From Thermoplasmata archaeon (lineage in GTDB: Archaea > Thermoplasmatota > Thermoplasmata > Lutacidiplasmatales > UBA184): a DNA stretch of 34,634 nucleotides. Where the stretch lies: assembly GCA_022750455.1 (NCBI GenBank), contig JAKIVR010000016.1:1-34634 (forward strand), in the 5' to 3' direction. Both the position numbers and the translations under genes were made by a program. The number at the start of each line of letters is the position of its first letter. The stretch's first letter is position 1. Below, piece by piece: positions 18,178-25,012 of the stretch. The notes beneath the pieces are model-generated. The model was not told where the DNA came from. It did no database searches and saw nothing but the letters and a program-made list of their open reading frames with translations.

Positions 18178-20886
18178 TCACGGCGTGGGCACTCTCGGAT
18201 CGCGGTGTCGCCGGCGGAACGCGTCTCCCAGGAGGATCGCCACGGCCGCCCCCACCAAGCTCGGGCTCCCCCAGGGCCCGAGCCCCGCCACGAGACCGAG
18301 CGGCGTGTCCACGCCGGAGTACGGGTGGGGACAGTCGGTGGACGCGATCGGGATCGATGCGTGTTGGGAGGCGCTGACTCCGGCCGCATCGGTGGCTGTG
18401 ACGGTCACGGGGATCGGGGCGAACACGGAGTACGCATGGATCACGTTCGATCCGGTCACCGCCGAAGATCCGTCCCCGAACTGCCAAGAGATATCGATCG
18501 GCAGGACCCCTCCGGTGGCGCTCGCCGTCAGGTCGACGACCCCGCGACCGGTGGTGCAATTGTAGCTCTGAGCGACCTTGGAGACGTTGACCCAGAGGGG
18601 GACCACCGGGGCGTTGAAGTCGAGCTCCGTGCTGTGGCTCAAGACCGCTCCCAGAGAATCCGTGACGGTGAGTACAGCCGAATACGTCCCTCCGTTCGGG
18701 TACGTGTGGGTCGTATTGGCGACCTCGGCGTTCGGCGAGTCGTCCCCGAAGTTCCAGTCGTACGCGTACGGTCCGAGCCCGCCCTCGGCGGAGGCGGCGA
18801 AGGCGAGCTTCACCGGAGCCGTGCCGAAGATCGGGGTCACCGAACTCGTCGCCGAGAGGGGCGTCACGACGTGGACCAGTTGGGTCGCCGTGGCGACGGT
18901 CCCGTTCGCCTCGGAGGCCGTCACGAGTACGGCGTACGAGCCGGGAGCCCCGAACGTGTGCTCGACAGAGGCGCCGAGACCCGGGGCCGTCCCATCGCCG
19001 AACGACCACGCGAAGCTGTACGGCGGGGCGGTGCCGTTCCCCTCCTTGGCCGTGAACTGGACGTGGAGCGGCGCCGCGCCGATCTGGGGACTGGCGCCGG
19101 AGTACACCGTGAACGCTGGGGCCTCCGGGGAGGCGGGGGTCACGGAAATGGTCGAGTTCCAGTACCGGACGTTCCCCGCGGCATCCTCGACCGTGAGCTC
19201 GACGGCGAACAGGGCGGCGTACTCGAAATCGTGCTCCGGCGACGGGCTCGGGCTGTTGGTCCCATCACTGAACTGCCAATCGAAGGTGTACGGCGGCTCT
19301 CCGCCGGCGACCACGGAGCGGAACTGCACGGGAAGGGGCGCGCTCCCGTTCGCGCGATCGTCGGTCCCGTAGGCGGAGGCGAGCGGGAGGCCGAGCGCAT
19401 AGATCGTACCGGCGTTCAGGCTGTATCCACTGGCGGCGGTGCCGAAGTAGATCCGTCCGTCCGCGACGGCGGGTGCGTCCTGGATCTCGTCGGAGCCGGG
19501 GACATCGTAGTCGGCGAGGCGGGATCCGTTCGCCGCGCTGAGGACCTCGAGCCCGGTCTCGGTCGCCTCCATCACGAGGCCGTTCGCGTAGGCGAGACCC
19601 CCGACGACCGGTTCCGAGCTCGTGTGATTCCACAGGATCCTACCGGAGACCGGATCGATCGCCACGACCTCGTACGGGATCCAGGTGAAGTTCGACGTGT
19701 ACGTGTCCCCCCCGACGACGAACAGCGTCCGGCCGTCGAACGACGCCGTCGGGCTGGTCAGCTCGGAGTCGTACGAATAGCCGGTGCGCTCGCTCCAGAC
19801 CGGTCCCCACGTCCCCGCGCTCGAGACGTTCGACCGGTTCAGCGCAAACGTACTCCCGGCCTCGTCCGTGACCACCACGAGCGGTCGCCCGGTCGCGTCG
19901 GTGAGGAGGATCGGCGGGCTGAGGCCGACGTAGGCGTTCGGGTCCTGCCAACTCCCTACGACGTGAAGGTTCGAGGCGTTCAATGCGATGATGGAGGAGC
20001 TGTACGGCGAGGCGTTGTAGTTCGAGTCGGAGGGATCATACCCCCAACCGGTCGTGAACCAGATCGTGTTGGCGGAGGGATCGAGGGCCGGCGTGCCCAG
20101 GATCGTACCGCCGATGCCACCGGTCGGTTCGACGTGAAACTTGTTCTCGATCGAGTGGTTCCCGGTCAAGCTCACTTGGATCAGCTCGCCGGAGCTCGTG
20201 TAGTACTCCGGATTGGTCGAGAGGGCGATGTACTCGGCCCCCCGGTACAGTAGAGCGCTGGAGTAGTCGCAGTTGTCCTCGAACGCGATGTCGCTCGCGA
20301 GGTCCGCCTTCCAATCGACCGCTCCGGTCGACGCGTTGAGCGCGTACCAGTCTCCGTCGCCCCCGCCTAGGTACAACGTTCCATTCCACAGCTCGGGAGC
20401 GGAGATCGTACCGTACGGGGTCCCGTAGTACTCCTCGCACCCGGCCTGCTCGCCGAGGTCCGTCTCCCACAGCATCCGGCCATCCGAGGTGCGGAGGGCG
20501 AGCTCGTACCCGGCTCCGTTGCCGACGTAGACCGTCCCGTTGATCACGACCGGCGAGCTGTAGATCGAGCCGTTCTTCGAGGGGACGTCCCACTGCAACT
20601 CCAGATGCGAGATGTTCGACGGGGCGAGGGTTCGTTCCTGGAAGTTGGCCCCCGTCCGTTCGGGACTCCCCAGGTACTCCGGCCAGCTGCCTCCGGAGGC
20701 TCCGGCATACGCCGCGGACGGCGGCACGGGAGGCAGAGGCGACGGCGGGCTCGGAGGGGCCGTGGCGTCCGCGAGGTGGATCGCGGAGTTCGAAGAGGGC
20801 GAATTCCCGGGGAGCGGCTGCGGGGGGAGCAACAGGACGAGCACCACGACCAGGGCGATGATCGCGACGCCGGGGGAGGCGCGCAT
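18178..20886 (-). CDS. secreted PQQ-like beta-propeller protein with four PKD-like domains
   Basis: A 902-residue exported, anchored protein. ATG 20886 gives a direct signal peptide (MRASPGVAIIALVVVLVLLL); a TTG at 20910 is possible but less likely. The first half is a PQQ/quinoprotein-like propeller with blade marks such as 'GSIYSSPVVINGTVYVGN', 'GRMLWETDLG', 'GTLYLGGGDGDWYALNAS' and 'GRIYFGTAASGY'. It is preceded by 'YLGSPERTGAN', a version of the usual 'DxxRTG' opening. Many such archaeal proteins do not bind PQQ, and no enzymatic residues are evident. Four PKD-like domains follow, with 'WQFSDG', 'WSFGDG', 'WNFGDD' and 'WQFGDG' turns. A C-terminal hydrophobic segment with a basic tail anchors it. 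It is convergent with the poly-glycine gene (76 nt between). Probable role is surface binding or structure. Confidence 0.85.
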   Translation of the reverse strand: MRASPGVAIIALVVVLVLLLPPQPLPGNSPSSNSAIHLADATAPPSPPSPLPPVPPSAAYAGASGGSWPEYLGSPERTGANFQERTLAPSNISHLELQWDVPSKNGSIYSSPVVINGTVYVGNGAGYELALRTSDGRMLWETDLGEQAGCEEYYGTPYGTISAPELWNGTLYLGGGDGDWYALNASTGAVDWKADLASDIAFEDNCDYSSALLYRGAEYIALSTNPEYYTSSGELIQVSLTGNHSIENKFHVEPTGGIGGTILGTPALDPSANTIWFTTGWGYDPSDSNYNASPYSSSIIALNASNLHVVGSWQDPNAYVGLSPPILLTDATGRPLVVVTDEAGSTFALNRSNVSSAGTWGPVWSERTGYSYDSELTSPTASFDGRTLFVVGGDTYTSNFTWIPYEVVAIDPVSGRILWNHTSSEPVVGGLAYANGLVMEATETGLEVLSAANGSRLADYDVPGSDEIQDAPAVADGRIYFGTAASGYSLNAGTIYALGLPLASAYGTDDRANGSAPLPVQFRSVVAGGEPPYTFDWQFSDGTNSPSPSPEHDFEYAALFAVELTVEDAAGNVRYWNSTISVTPASPEAPAFTVYSGASPQIGAAPLHVQFTAKEGNGTAPPYSFAWSFGDGTAPGLGASVEHTFGAPGSYAVLVTASEANGTVATATQLVHVVTPLSATSSVTPIFGTAPVKLAFAASAEGGLGPYAYDWNFGDDSPNAEVANTTHTYPNGGTYSAVLTVTDSLGAVLSHSTELDFNAPVVPLWVNVSKVAQSYNCTTGRGVVDLTASATGGVLPIDISWQFGDGSSAVTGSNVIHAYSVFAPIPVTVTATDAAGVSASQHASIPIASTDCPHPYSGVDTPLGLVAGLGPWGSPSLVGAAVAILLGDAFRRRHRDPRVPTP

Positions 20887-20908
20887 TGCTTCAGCACAGC
20901 ACGATGGC

Positions 20909-20914
20909 AAAAAA
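20909..20914 (-). promoter_or_regulatory. T6 tract: TATA element or oligo-T terminator
   Basis: Six T in a row on the minus strand, 23-28 nt upstream of the ATG at 20886. It could serve as the TATA box of a leaderless transcript for the PQQ-propeller gene, or as the oligo-T terminator of the DUF2085 gene ending at 20984. The sequence cannot separate the two. Confidence 0.35.
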
Positions 20915-20983
20915 CCTGTCGCCCCGGGCCCGCGGTCGGGAGGGCTGGGTCGGACGGGACGACGCGAGAGCCCTCCTGGCGCC

Positions 20984-21487
20984 TCAGGGGGTCGCCTCCG
21001 ATTCCCAGCCGGGGAAGTGCTCGTCGAGGACCTGACGCAAACCCCCGGTGAGGCGCAGGACCAGGAGAACGGCGACGACGTACACGACGAAGATGAGGAG
21101 AGCGCCCGCGACGAACAGCCACGCTCTCGTAACGAGGAGAAACAGAACGTCGGTCAGCGAAAATCCCAGCAGAAGACCCGACAGGAGCCGGACCGGATTC
21201 GACGACTCCCGGCGGCCGGTAGATTGCAGCAGCCAATCGAGGGCCGCGGGCAGCGGCGCACCGGCGAACAGCAGCTGGACCGAGAGGGCAGTGAGCGAGA
21301 ACGGAAGATCGGCTCGAAGGAGCGCCACCAGAAGGAATGTCGCCGCGCCGAGGAGCTGCCCCGAACATCGAGAACAGAATCGAACCGTTCGGCCCCGGAT
21401 CCGAACCCCGATCGTCCGCCCGTAGCGGTGCGGCAAGTGGTGGGAGAGGATGATCTCCCACGGACGCGGCTCGTTTCCACGCTCCAA
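20984..21487 (-). CDS. DUF2085-family membrane protein
   Basis: A 167-residue integral membrane protein. The N-terminal 'LSHHLPHRYGRTIGVRIRGR' and 'FCSRCSG' segments match the DUF2085 pattern (His-rich 'CHRxPERSF', then 'CxRCTG'), with H16, H17, H20, C38 and C41 as possible metal ligands. About four hydrophobic helices follow, including an aspartate-containing loop 'PAALDWLLQSTGRRES' typical of the family. The start is TTG (21485-21487), supported by a GAGAGG sequence just upstream and a strong TATA box at 21523-21531. It is divergent from the 50-residue membrane protein, sharing the palindromic TATA region. The biochemical role of DUF2085 is not known. Confidence 0.75.
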   Translation of the reverse strand: MERGNEPRPWEIILSHHLPHRYGRTIGVRIRGRTVRFCSRCSGQLLGAATFLLVALLRADLPFSLTALSVQLLFAGAPLPAALDWLLQSTGRRESSNPVRLLSGLLLGFSLTDVLFLLVTRAWLFVAGALLIFVVYVVAVLLVLRLTGGLRQVLDEHFPGWESEATP

Positions 21488-21522
21488 AGTCCTCTCGCGG
21501 GCGCCCGTGAACTTTGCGAACG

Positions 21523-21531
21523 ACTATATAG
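21523..21531. promoter_or_regulatory. shared palindromic TATA box of two divergent genes
   Basis: ACTATATAGG contains the palindrome CTATATAG and therefore reads as a TATA box on both strands. It is about 36 nt from the TTG at 21487 (minus) and about 46 nt from the ATG at 21577 (plus). Confidence 0.55.
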
Positions 21532-21576
21532 GCGAGACCAGTTCCCGTCGACGTGGCAGGCGCACCTCCGTCGGGA

Positions 21577-21729
21577 ATGGCAGCGGGTCCGGTCAAGTTG
21601 AAGAGAAAGTACAAGCTGTGGCTGCTGGTCGTTCTGATCTTCGTCTGCTGGCCCGCAGCGATCGTGTACTACTTCACCCGCCCCAAGGTAGGGGTCCAAG
21701 AGTTCGCCGCGCCCCCTCCCCCGGCCTGA
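21577..21729 (+). CDS. 50-residue single-pass membrane protein
   Basis: A small ORF below common length cut-offs. It encodes a basic N-terminus (MAAGPVKLKRKYK), a clean transmembrane helix (LWLLVVLIFVCWPAAIVYYF) and a short tail ending in Pro-rich sequence (FAAPPPPA). The basic-then-hydrophobic layout predicts insertion with the N-terminus inside. It has its own promoter side of the bidirectional TATA box at 21523-21531 and lies 144 nt before the 4-helix zinc-ribbon protein, with which it may be co-transcribed. I do not recognise a family. The helix, promoter and clean stop make it a likely real gene. Confidence 0.6.
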   Translation: MAAGPVKLKRKYKLWLLVVLIFVCWPAAIVYYFTRPKVGVQEFAAPPPPA

Positions 21730-21873
21730 GCTCCGCGTCTCTTGGTGATCGCTCGGAAGCAGATGGCGCCCAGAGAAGGCTCCCAGCGCCGGCCCTCGGA
21801 CCCGACTTGGCCGGAGCGGACGCTGTCGCAGGGAGCCCCCTTCTCTTGACGGGCGGGAGCCTGGCCTAGAACC

Positions 21874-22461
21874 ATGTATTCGGGAGGAGGCGTCCCCCAA
21901 CCCAAGCCACCGTCGGGATCGACGGCGGAGTCCCTCGCCTTGGTCGCCTTGATCCTTCAGGGGATCTTCACCCTCGCCAGCGTGTTCCTCCTGAGCATCC
22001 TGGGTGGGATATCGGCCGGCTTTGGGGGGTTTGGGGTCACGATCGCCGCGATCTTCCTGGTCGTGATCATCGTGGGATTGGCCTTCCTGTATGCCGGGTA
22101 CAAGTTCGCGTACAAGAAGATCCAGTCAGGGGATTACGCCGGGGCCAGCACGTGGGCCTTGATCCTCGGCATCATTGGGATCTTTACGTTCCTGATCCCC
22201 GGGATCATCTGGATCGTCACCTGGGTCAAGACCAAGGACGCGGTCAATGAGCAGGCCTCCATGGGAGGGAGAGCGTATGGAACGCCCTCGTTCGGTCTTC
22301 CCTCGGCCCCCGCGATGGCCGGCTCGGTCCCCGGGGCTCCCTCGCCTCCGTCGGTCCCCGTCCCGTTCTCGGCCTCGACGTGTCCTCGGTGCCAACGAAC
22401 GGCGACGTGGGTGCCTCAGTACGGGCGCTACTACTGCTTCCCCTGCGCCCAGTACGTCTGA
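21874..22461 (+). CDS. four-helix membrane protein with C-terminal zinc ribbon
   Basis: A 195-residue protein. A short Gly/Pro-rich N-terminus precedes four hydrophobic helices: ALVALILQGIFTLASVFLL, the next long stretch around 'VTIAAIFLVVIIVGLAFLYA', then 'WALILGIIGIFTFL' and 'GIIWIVTWV'. A Pro/Ser-rich linker leads to a treble-clef/ribbon-like C-terminus with C170, C173, C188 and C191 ('CPRC' and 'CFPC'), which should bind zinc in the cytoplasm. The helices are interrupted by 'AYKKIQSGDYAGAS', a pattern also seen in small DUF4870-like membrane proteins. A GGCGCCGGCGCC palindrome follows the stop codon (about 22471-22482) and may act in termination. Function unknown. Confidence 0.75.
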   Translation: MYSGGGVPQPKPPSGSTAESLALVALILQGIFTLASVFLLSILGGISAGFGGFGVTIAAIFLVVIIVGLAFLYAGYKFAYKKIQSGDYAGASTWALILGIIGIFTFLIPGIIWIVTWVKTKDAVNEQASMGGRAYGTPSFGLPSAPAMAGSVPGAPSPPSVPVPFSASTCPRCQRTATWVPQYGRYYCFPCAQYV

Positions 22462-22496
22462 CGATCCGGTGGCGCCGGCGCCGCCGACGAGGGAAT

Positions 22497-22552
22497 TGGA
22501 GGCCCGCGGGGGCCGCTCGCAACCCTTTTAGTCATGGAGGCCCGCGGGAGCC
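22497..22552 (+). promoter_or_regulatory. paired 18-nt direct repeats flanking the SRPBCC promoter (candidate operators)
   Basis: TGGAGGCCCGCGGGGGCC (22497-22514) and TGGAGGCCCGCGGGAGCC (22535-22552) are identical at 17 of 18 positions and 38 bases apart. The TATA box CCTTTTA (22524-22530) lies between them, and the second copy overlaps the expected transcription start. Each copy has a CCCGCGGG dyad. This is the layout expected for a repressor or autoregulator site. Confidence 0.5.
22523..22530 (+). promoter_or_regulatory. TATA box of the SRPBCC gene
   Basis: CCCTTTTA, ending 26 nt before the GTG start at 22556, consistent with a leaderless transcript. Confidence 0.55.
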
Positions 22553-22555
22553 TCT

Positions 22556-23014
22556 GTGGCTCCGGACGACCTCGACCCGATCCTGATCCAAGTCACCGTC
22601 CCGTTGCCTCTCGCCATGATCCACGGCGCCCTCACCGACTCGACCAAGGTCGGGCAGTGGTTGTGCGATGCCGCGCGCATCGAGGCGAAGGTCGGTGGCG
22701 TCTACGAGCTGTCGTGGACCGGGCCGCCGGCGCACGTGAGTCCCGGGCGCGTCACGCAGCTCACCCCCGAGATCGACATCGGATTCTCCTGGTACGGCCC
22801 GACGGAGTTCGATGCGCTGATGAACCGACCCGAGCCGAAGACCCAGGCGTACATCCGGCTCCAAGAGTCCCCCGAGGGGATCGACATTACGCTCGAGCAC
22901 ACCGGCTGGGCGTACGGCGACGAGTGGGAGGCGGCGCGCTCCTGGCACTTCGCCTTCTGGGACGACCGGCTCCACCGACTGAAGGATTTCCTGATCAAGG
23001 AAGCGTACGGCTGA
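22556..23014 (+). CDS. SRPBCC (AHSA1/START-like) domain protein
   Basis: A 152-residue soluble protein with the helix-grip fold pattern of the AHSA1-like SRPBCC group. It opens with the strand 'ILIQVTVPLPLAMIHGALTD', then 'KVGQWLCDAARIEAKVGGVYEL' region, the segment 'PGRVTQLTPEIDIGFSW', the strand 'GIDITLEHTGW', and a C-terminal helix after 'WHFAFWDDRLHRLKDFL'. Members bind small hydrophobic ligands or act as co-chaperones; the ligand here is unknown. The start is GTG, chosen because no other start fits the frame and the TATA box sits 26 nt upstream. It is flanked by a striking direct repeat at its promoter and converges with the zinc-motif protein 16 nt downstream. Confidence 0.8.
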   Translation: MAPDDLDPILIQVTVPLPLAMIHGALTDSTKVGQWLCDAARIEAKVGGVYELSWTGPPAHVSPGRVTQLTPEIDIGFSWYGPTEFDALMNRPEPKTQAYIRLQESPEGIDITLEHTGWAYGDEWEAARSWHFAFWDDRLHRLKDFLIKEAYG

Positions 23015-23030
23015 CGGACGGTCGCTCGCC

Positions 23031-23237
23031 TCACGACGTGGACTGGAACTTCGCACACGACTCGCCGCAGCGGCGGCACGGGCCATCGAGGGCGAGCTCG
23101 AAGCTGCCCCCGGGAATGTCGCGGATCGCCCGGACCCTCAGATGGTCGACCGGGTAGTGGCCGCACGTACACCGGTTCCGGGCCACGACGGGGGTGGGCT
23201 CCCCCGAAACCTTCTCGGCCACGACCCCTCCCACCAA
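23031..23237 (-). CDS. small Cys/His-rich (zinc-binding) protein
   Basis: A protein of up to 68 residues with two metal-binding-like clusters: 'RCTCGHYPVDH' (Cys-x-Cys-Gly-His...His) and 'GPCRRCGESCAKF' (Cys-x2-Cys...Cys). The CxCGHxxxxH/GPCxxC pattern recurs in small archaeal zinc-finger-like proteins. The start is unclear: TTG 23237, GTG 23234 or GTG 23222 are possible. A TATA-like CTATTTGA (about 23247-23254 on the minus strand) favours the GTG at 23222. The protein has no membrane segment. Its function is unknown; a role in nucleic-acid binding or metal handling is possible. The antisense overlap with other ORFs is not a concern because those lack protein character. Confidence 0.6.
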   Translation of the reverse strand: MVGGVVAEKVSGEPTPVVARNRCTCGHYPVDHLRVRAIRDIPGGSFELALDGPCRRCGESCAKFQSTS

Positions 23238-23302
23238 CCCACCGTCAAATAGGCAGCGCCCCGGCGAAGGGGTAATGGCAGGGCCGGGAACTGGCCCGTT
23301 CC

Positions 23303-24010
23303 ATGGATCTCCACGGCTGTCCGTTCCCCGACGACTGCCGATACGTCGTGGAGGAAGGGGTCTGGATCCGGGAGGGTCCGAGCGGGGAGGAGTGGACCTT
23401 GGGGCTCGTGGCCCCGATGGTCGCGTTCGTGGGCCGGCTCCTCTCGCTCCGCTACCGCCCCCTCAACCGGAGCGTACTCGCCGGGCAGAGCCTGGCGACC
23501 TTGGAGAGCGTCCGCGCCACCGGAGCGATCCGGCTGCCGGTGGATGGCACGATCACCGAGAGGAACTTCGCGCTCTCCGAACATCCCAAGCTGGTGAACG
23601 ATTCGCCGTACGATCGGGGATGGATCGCGCGATTCCGCCCGGCCGTCCCGGCCGCCGCCCGAGCGCTCCCGGACGGGGCCGCGGCGCGGGATCTTCTGGA
23701 GGCGTTCGTCCTCGAGCGCAAGGTCCAGTGCTACGCGGCGTTCCCCGATGCCGAGATGATCGAGATCGGGAGCGAGTGCTCGGCGATCCTGGCCCGTCTC
23801 GATGACGAGCTCGCGCGACGGCGGCCCGAGGAGGTGGTCCTGCTCGTCAGCGACGACCCGACGAGCCCGATGGAGATGGTACGGTGGTCGGACCGTACCG
23901 GCCACCCGGTCCTCGAGCACCGGGCGGAGGGTGGGCTGCACCGCTTCCTCGTCCGGAAGGAACCTCATCCGAGGCCGCGGCTCCGCTCTCCGTCGACCGG
24001 GGTCGTGTGA
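23303..24010 (+). CDS. GcvH-like/TusA-like fusion protein lacking the lipoyl lysine
   Basis: A 235-residue soluble protein with two domains. Residues about 10-110 match the glycine-cleavage H protein/LbpA fold: 'EEWTLGLVAPM', 'LATLESVRATGAI', 'LPVDGTITERNFAL' and 'LVNDSPYDRGWIARF'. In H proteins the lipoylated Lys sits in 'ESVKA' (or 'ESGKW'); here the codon at 23513 is CGC, so Arg71 replaces it. Residues about 152-225 align without gaps to TusA. Cys159 ('GSECSAIL') takes the place of the TusA 'RCPEPV' Cys, 'VVLLVSDDP' follows at exactly the same distance, and the end is 'GGLHRFLVRK'. The TusA Cys carries a persulfide in sulfur relay. The gene ends 9 nt from a convergent rhodanese gene, which supports a sulfur-transfer role. 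It is unlikely to act in glycine cleavage. Confidence 0.75.
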   Translation: MDLHGCPFPDDCRYVVEEGVWIREGPSGEEWTLGLVAPMVAFVGRLLSLRYRPLNRSVLAGQSLATLESVRATGAIRLPVDGTITERNFALSEHPKLVNDSPYDRGWIARFRPAVPAAARALPDGAAARDLLEAFVLERKVQCYAAFPDAEMIEIGSECSAILARLDDELARRRPEEVVLLVSDDPTSPMEMVRWSDRTGHPVLEHRAEGGLHRFLVRKEPHPRPRLRSPSTGVV

Positions 24011-24019
24011 ACCGGCCCG

Positions 24020-24880
24020 TTAGGGCTTCTCGATCGGGCTCCGGATCTGGTTGCCCCACTCGGTCCAGGAGCCGTCGTAGTTCCGCACATTTGGGTACCC
24101 GAGCAGGTACTTCAGCACGAACCAGGTGTGGCTCGAGCGCTCCCCGATGCGGCAGTACGTGACCACGGCCTTCTCCGGCGAGATGCCCGCGCCCCCGTAG
24201 AGGGCTTGGAGCTCCTCGGCGGATTTGAACGTGCCGTCGTCGTTGACCGCCTTCGCCCAAGGGATGTTCTTGGCGCCGGGGATGTGCCCTCCCCGCTGGG
24301 ATTGCTCGTTCGGATACTCCGGCGGGGCGGTGACCTCGCCGCTGAACTCCTTCGGCCCCCGGACGTCCACCAGTCGGGTGGAACCGGCCTTGACATCGCC
24401 GAGCAGCCCCCGAACGTCGTTGTAGTACGCCCGGATCGTCTCGTCCGGGGCTCCCGCCTGGATCGTGGTCGGGGCGTACGCAGGGACCTCCTTGGAGACC
24501 GGCCGGTCCTCCTCGAGCCACTTCTTGCGGCCGCCGTTGAGGATCCGAAGCTGGCCGATGTGGTAGTACTGCAGCGCCCAGAAGGCGAAGGCCGCGAACC
24601 AGTTGTTGAAGTCCCCGTAGAGAACGATCGTCGTCCCCGGAGAGATCCCCGAGCGCCGCAGAAGGGTCGTCAACTGGTCTTGCGACAGCAGGTCGCGGCT
24701 AATCGGGTCGTTGATGTCCCGGCGCCAGTCGAAGAGGACCGAGCCCGGGATGTGCGAGAGGTCGTAGTTCGCGGCGGGATCGTAATCCACCTCGACGATG
24801 CGGACGTTCCCGTCGTTCAGGTGTTGGCTCACCCATTCGGTGCTGACCAGGACTTCCTGGTTGGCGTACTGTGCTGTCAT
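24020..24880 (-). CDS. two-domain rhodanese (thiosulfate sulfurtransferase type)
   Basis: A 286-residue cytoplasmic sulfurtransferase that should move sulfane sulfur from thiosulfate, or another donor, to a thiophilic acceptor through an active-site persulfide. The N-terminal rhodanese domain ('IVEVDYDP', 'HIPGSVLFDW', 'LYGDFNNWFAAF') has Asp in place of the catalytic Cys and is inactive, as usual for tandem rhodaneses. The C-terminal domain has 'LVDVRGPKEF', 'GGHIPGAKNIPW' and the active-site loop 'CRIGERSSHTW' with Cys243. ATG 24880 is preferred to the TTG at 24892 because GAGG precedes it at good spacing and a TATA-like box lies 33-40 nt upstream. It converges on the GcvH-TusA fusion gene, a plausible sulfur acceptor. 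Confidence 0.93.
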   Translation of the reverse strand: MTAQYANQEVLVSTEWVSQHLNDGNVRIVEVDYDPAANYDLSHIPGSVLFDWRRDINDPISRDLLSQDQLTTLLRRSGISPGTTIVLYGDFNNWFAAFAFWALQYYHIGQLRILNGGRKKWLEEDRPVSKEVPAYAPTTIQAGAPDETIRAYYNDVRGLLGDVKAGSTRLVDVRGPKEFSGEVTAPPEYPNEQSQRGGHIPGAKNIPWAKAVNDDGTFKSAEELQALYGGAGISPEKAVVTYCRIGERSSHTWFVLKYLLGYPNVRNYDGSWTEWGNQIRSPIEKP

Positions 24881-24912
24881 GACCTGCCTCAATCGACCCC
24901 CCCACCGCCGGG

Positions 24913-24920
24913 GAGATAAG
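24913..24920 (-). promoter_or_regulatory. TATA-like element of the rhodanese gene
   Basis: Minus-strand CTTATCTC, 33-40 nt upstream of the ATG at 24880. Confidence 0.4.
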
Positions 24921-24966
24921 CCCGTATGGGTGCGTCTACGAATGACGTTCGTGCGCGGTTTTGGCG

Positions 24967-25011
24967 CCTATCGTAGGGGCGATAGGTGAAACTCAGGCGG
25001 CCGCGCGGCCG
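24967..25011 (-). terminator. two inverted repeats downstream of the aIF1 gene
   Basis: CCTATCG-TAGGGG-CGATAGG (24967-24986) is a perfect seven-pair hairpin. CGGCCGCGCGGCCG (24998-25011) is a 14-base perfect palindrome starting one base after the aIF1 stop. They could limit transcription from aIF1, or the first could be a regulatory site for the rhodanese gene. No oligo-T tract follows, so termination is tentative. Confidence 0.35.
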
Positions 25012-25012
25012 T

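Noticed and set aside
16197-18389. 730-residue minus-strand ORF across the poly-glycine gene, and the 1068-residue plus-strand ORF 17047-20253
   Set aside because: Low-complexity Ala/Arg/Gly/Ser sequence produced by GGN repeats in alternative frames. It conflicts with the PQQ-propeller gene and with the frame that has signal peptide and beta-helix coils.
18178-20886. Functional PQQ-dependent dehydrogenase
   Set aside because: Propeller blades are present, but I see no catalytic Asp/Glu or PQQ/calcium ligand pattern, and the PKD-rich anchored architecture fits a surface protein better.
23303-24010. Glycine cleavage system H protein proper (gcvH)
   Set aside because: The lipoylated Lys is replaced by Arg, a TusA-like domain is fused on, and no other gcv genes are nearby.
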